Origin: Paenibacillus solanacearum | GTDB lineage: Bacteria; Bacillota; Bacilli; Paenibacillales; NBRC-103111 | Length of the DNA: 64,000 bases | NCBI RefSeq assembly: GCF_910593845.1 | Contig: NZ_CAJVAS010000005.1 | Location: 1 to 64,000, forward strand | Reading direction: 5' to 3' | Shown here: one piece after another, positions 62,623 to 64,000 of the stretch | How positions within the stretch are numbered: the stretch's first letter is position 1 | Layout: every line of letters begins with the position of its first letter | The notes under the pieces: generated by a model | Seen by the model: the letters and a program-made list of their open reading frames with translations, nothing else | Databases searched by the model: none | What the model was told of the DNA's origin: nothing | Position numbers and translations under genes: made by a program

Positions 62623-62679
62623 GATACATATTGTATATTTTACTTTCGATACTTTTGATTTTATGATACTATTTGTATC
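62623..62679 (+). promoter_or_regulatory. two operators upstream of the L,D-transpeptidase gene
   Basis: GATACATATTGTATA (62623-62637) and GATACTATTTGTATC (62665-62679), 42 bp apart centre to centre, the second ending 27 bp before the ATG. Same consensus as in the EPS locus, 20 kb away from its nearest copy. Confidence 0.6.
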
Positions 62680-62705
62680 ATAACCATTGCTTAGGGAGGA
62701 TTTCC

Positions 62706-64000
62706 ATGAGCAGTTCCCATAAGAACCGGAATGGCGCCGGTGAAGACAACCTCGTTCATCTGCATAAAAATGTGTTCCTTAGCCGCGGCGACTCCCAGTA
62801 TTATGAAAAGGTCATTCGCTATTTGGACCCGAGCTCGCCCGAAGCGCATTATCATTTGGCGCAGCAATACGAGCAGCAGGGCTTCCCGGATAAAGCGCTT
62901 CATCATTATAAGGAAGCGATGAAGACACGGCCTTCCCCGTTTTTTTATGCCGCAGTGAACGGGGCCGAACGGCTGAAACAGCAGCCGCAGCCATCCGCTG
63001 CCGTGAAACCGAGCCGAGCACCGCGTGAAGCAGCTCCCCCGAAGCCTGCAGCCGTCGTTCCTTCATTCGTGAAAATCGGGCTCATGCTCCTGCTATTGAT
63101 CAATCTGCTGCTCATTGCCGTGCTTTACGGTCCCATCGCCGTGTCCAAAGCCGTGTCTGTGCTCAAGTCTTCGACGGTCGGCAAAGAGGTGAGCTACGAA
63201 ACGACGGAATCGCCGTTTCTGATAACGTTCGCCTACGGCACCCCTAATGCGCAAGTGGAAACGGTCCTGCACCAGAAGGCGATTACACTGGCGGAGGCTT
63301 ATCCGAAGCAGGGCATTGTCATTTACGGAATTCAGTCCGCCGCGCCGAACGAAGGCCATATCGCCGTCCCGCTCACCGACGAAGCCTCCAAAACCAATGC
63401 GTTCGTTACTGCCGAGTACAATCCGGTCGTCGACCGAGCGGTAAAAATCCGCTTTCTGCATCCCGATGTCCAGAAGGCGAAGCCGCGTACGGAAGCGGCC
63501 GCGAATATCGTACGCACCGCCCTGCAAACGTATATCGCCGATCACGGCTCAGCCCCCGCCTCCATCGAACGATTAACGCAAAATTATCCCGATAACTATT
63601 TAAGCTTCATCCCTATGGAAGCGCATTCCGGTTCGGCAAATGTCCGAACCGTTTTTAATGGGCGGGGCGGCTGGATATTTAATCCGGCAGAGACGGATCC
63701 GGAACGGATGTTTTACCCGAATCTCGAGCCGGAGGAGCTGGCCGTGCTCGGCCGCCTGCCGTACGCACCGGTCATGGTGACGATCGATACGGCGGAGCAT
63801 ACGCTTCAGCTCCGTTCGGGAGAAGCTATGCTGGCCCGTTATCCGGTCGGACTCGGTGCCGAAGGGCACTTGACGCCGGAAGGAACGTTCCGCGTCGGCG
63901 AACGGGTCACGATGCCGCTCGGGAAGCAGCCGGGCGTCTATGGCACGGCGGCGCTCGGACTCGGAGCGATCGCGATCCACGGGACCTCCGATGCCGATTC
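62706..64000 (+). CDS. L,D-transpeptidase (YkuD) with TPR-like N-terminus, partial
   Basis: Runs off the window; 431 residues visible, ATG after GGGAGG. The N-terminal 90 residues look like a tetratricopeptide-type helical part (YLDPSSPEAHYHLAQQYEQQ). A Pro/Ala-rich linker, one membrane segment (about 124-146), a middle domain, and then a YkuD domain starting MVTIDTAEHTLQLRSGE, with TPEGTFRVGERV and AIHGT visible; the catalytic Cys would lie beyond the end. Such enzymes make 3-3 cross-links or attach proteins to peptidoglycan. Two operator copies precede it. Confidence 0.9.
   Translation, partial: MSSSHKNRNGAGEDNLVHLHKNVFLSRGDSQYYEKVIRYLDPSSPEAHYHLAQQYEQQGFPDKALHHYKEAMKTRPSPFFYAAVNGAERLKQQPQPSAAVKPSRAPREAAPPKPAAVVPSFVKIGLMLLLLINLLLIAVLYGPIAVSKAVSVLKSSTVGKEVSYETTESPFLITFAYGTPNAQVETVLHQKAITLAEAYPKQGIVIYGIQSAAPNEGHIAVPLTDEASKTNAFVTAEYNPVVDRAVKIRFLHPDVQKAKPRTEAAANIVRTALQTYIADHGSAPASIERLTQNYPDNYLSFIPMEAHSGSANVRTVFNGRGGWIFNPAETDPERMFYPNLEPEELAVLGRLPYAPVMVTIDTAEHTLQLRSGEAMLARYPVGLGAEGHLTPEGTFRVGERVTMPLGKQPGVYGTAALGLGAIAIHGTSDAD

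Noticed and set aside
1-64000. CRISPR arrays, tRNA or rRNA genes
   Set aside because: No regularly spaced repeats and no tRNA or rRNA sequences were seen; only the T-box leader is a clear structured RNA.

Overview
The window looks like a chromosome segment of a spore-forming, low-to-mid GC Gram-positive bacterium of the Paenibacillaceae (Paenibacillus/Cohnella type). This rests on a SinR homologue, a YtxC-type sporulation protein next to thrS, a small Asn/Gln-rich spore-protein-like gene, a T-box leader on thrS, a YugN-like protein and strong AGGAGG ribosome binding sites. No species call is possible from the sequence alone.

Positions 1-43,000 are an accessory exopolysaccharide (EPS) locus, almost all on the minus strand. 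Block A (1.4-20.4 kb) holds a VanZ-like protein, ManC, six GT4 glycosyltransferases, a Wzx-like flippase, a large secreted protein, an HlyD-like lipoprotein, a Wzy-like polymerase, Ugd, GalU, a BY-kinase-like protein and a Wzz-like chain-length protein. Block B (31.7-42.4 kb) holds a GT2 glycosyltransferase, rmlBDCA for dTDP-rhamnose (rmlB is frameshifted), two more GT4 enzymes, a priming sugar transferase, a thioredoxin-like protein and regulators (two XRE proteins, SinR, a PilZ-like protein). Together these encode nucleotide-sugar supply, lipid-linked repeat-unit assembly, flipping, polymerisation and length control, so a Wzx/Wzy-type polysaccharide containing rhamnose, glucuronate and mannose-derived sugars is likely.

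Between the blocks (20.6-25.1 kb) is a small ribosomally synthesised peptide (RiPP) gene set: a 54-residue precursor-like peptide, an ABC exporter, an S26-type peptidase-like protein, a PqqD-like recognition protein, an HPr-kinase-like protein and an NTP_transf_5 protein. These are the accessory functions of paeninodin-type lasso clusters, but no lasso cyclase or transglutaminase-like leader peptidase is present. A second, unmistakable paralogue of the precursor (51 residues) lies at 815-970, so the two peptide genes bracket EPS block A. Next to the set are a secreted glycosidase-like/PA14 protein and two insertion sequences (IS1182 and IS110 families).

A 15-bp palindrome, consensus GATACA-NNN-YGTATC, occurs about 16 times, always between genes: before wzz, the peptide gene, the RiPP operon, rmlA, several EPS genes, sinR, the PilZ-like gene and the XRE gene, and twice before an L,D-transpeptidase gene at 62.7 kb. 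At several sites it lies exactly between a TTGACA-like -35 and a -10 box. It is most simply the operator of a common XRE-family repressor tying EPS, peptide and cell-wall genes together.

From 43.9 kb on the content is mostly housekeeping and more GC-rich: a DUF1501/DUF1800 pair, glnA, aroF, a DUF2062 protein, ispH, a two-component system next to an HtrA protease, yugN, amt, a coiled-coil protein, a small spore-protein-like gene, a 3D-domain protein, thrS with its T-box, ytxC, and an L,D-transpeptidase cut by the window end.
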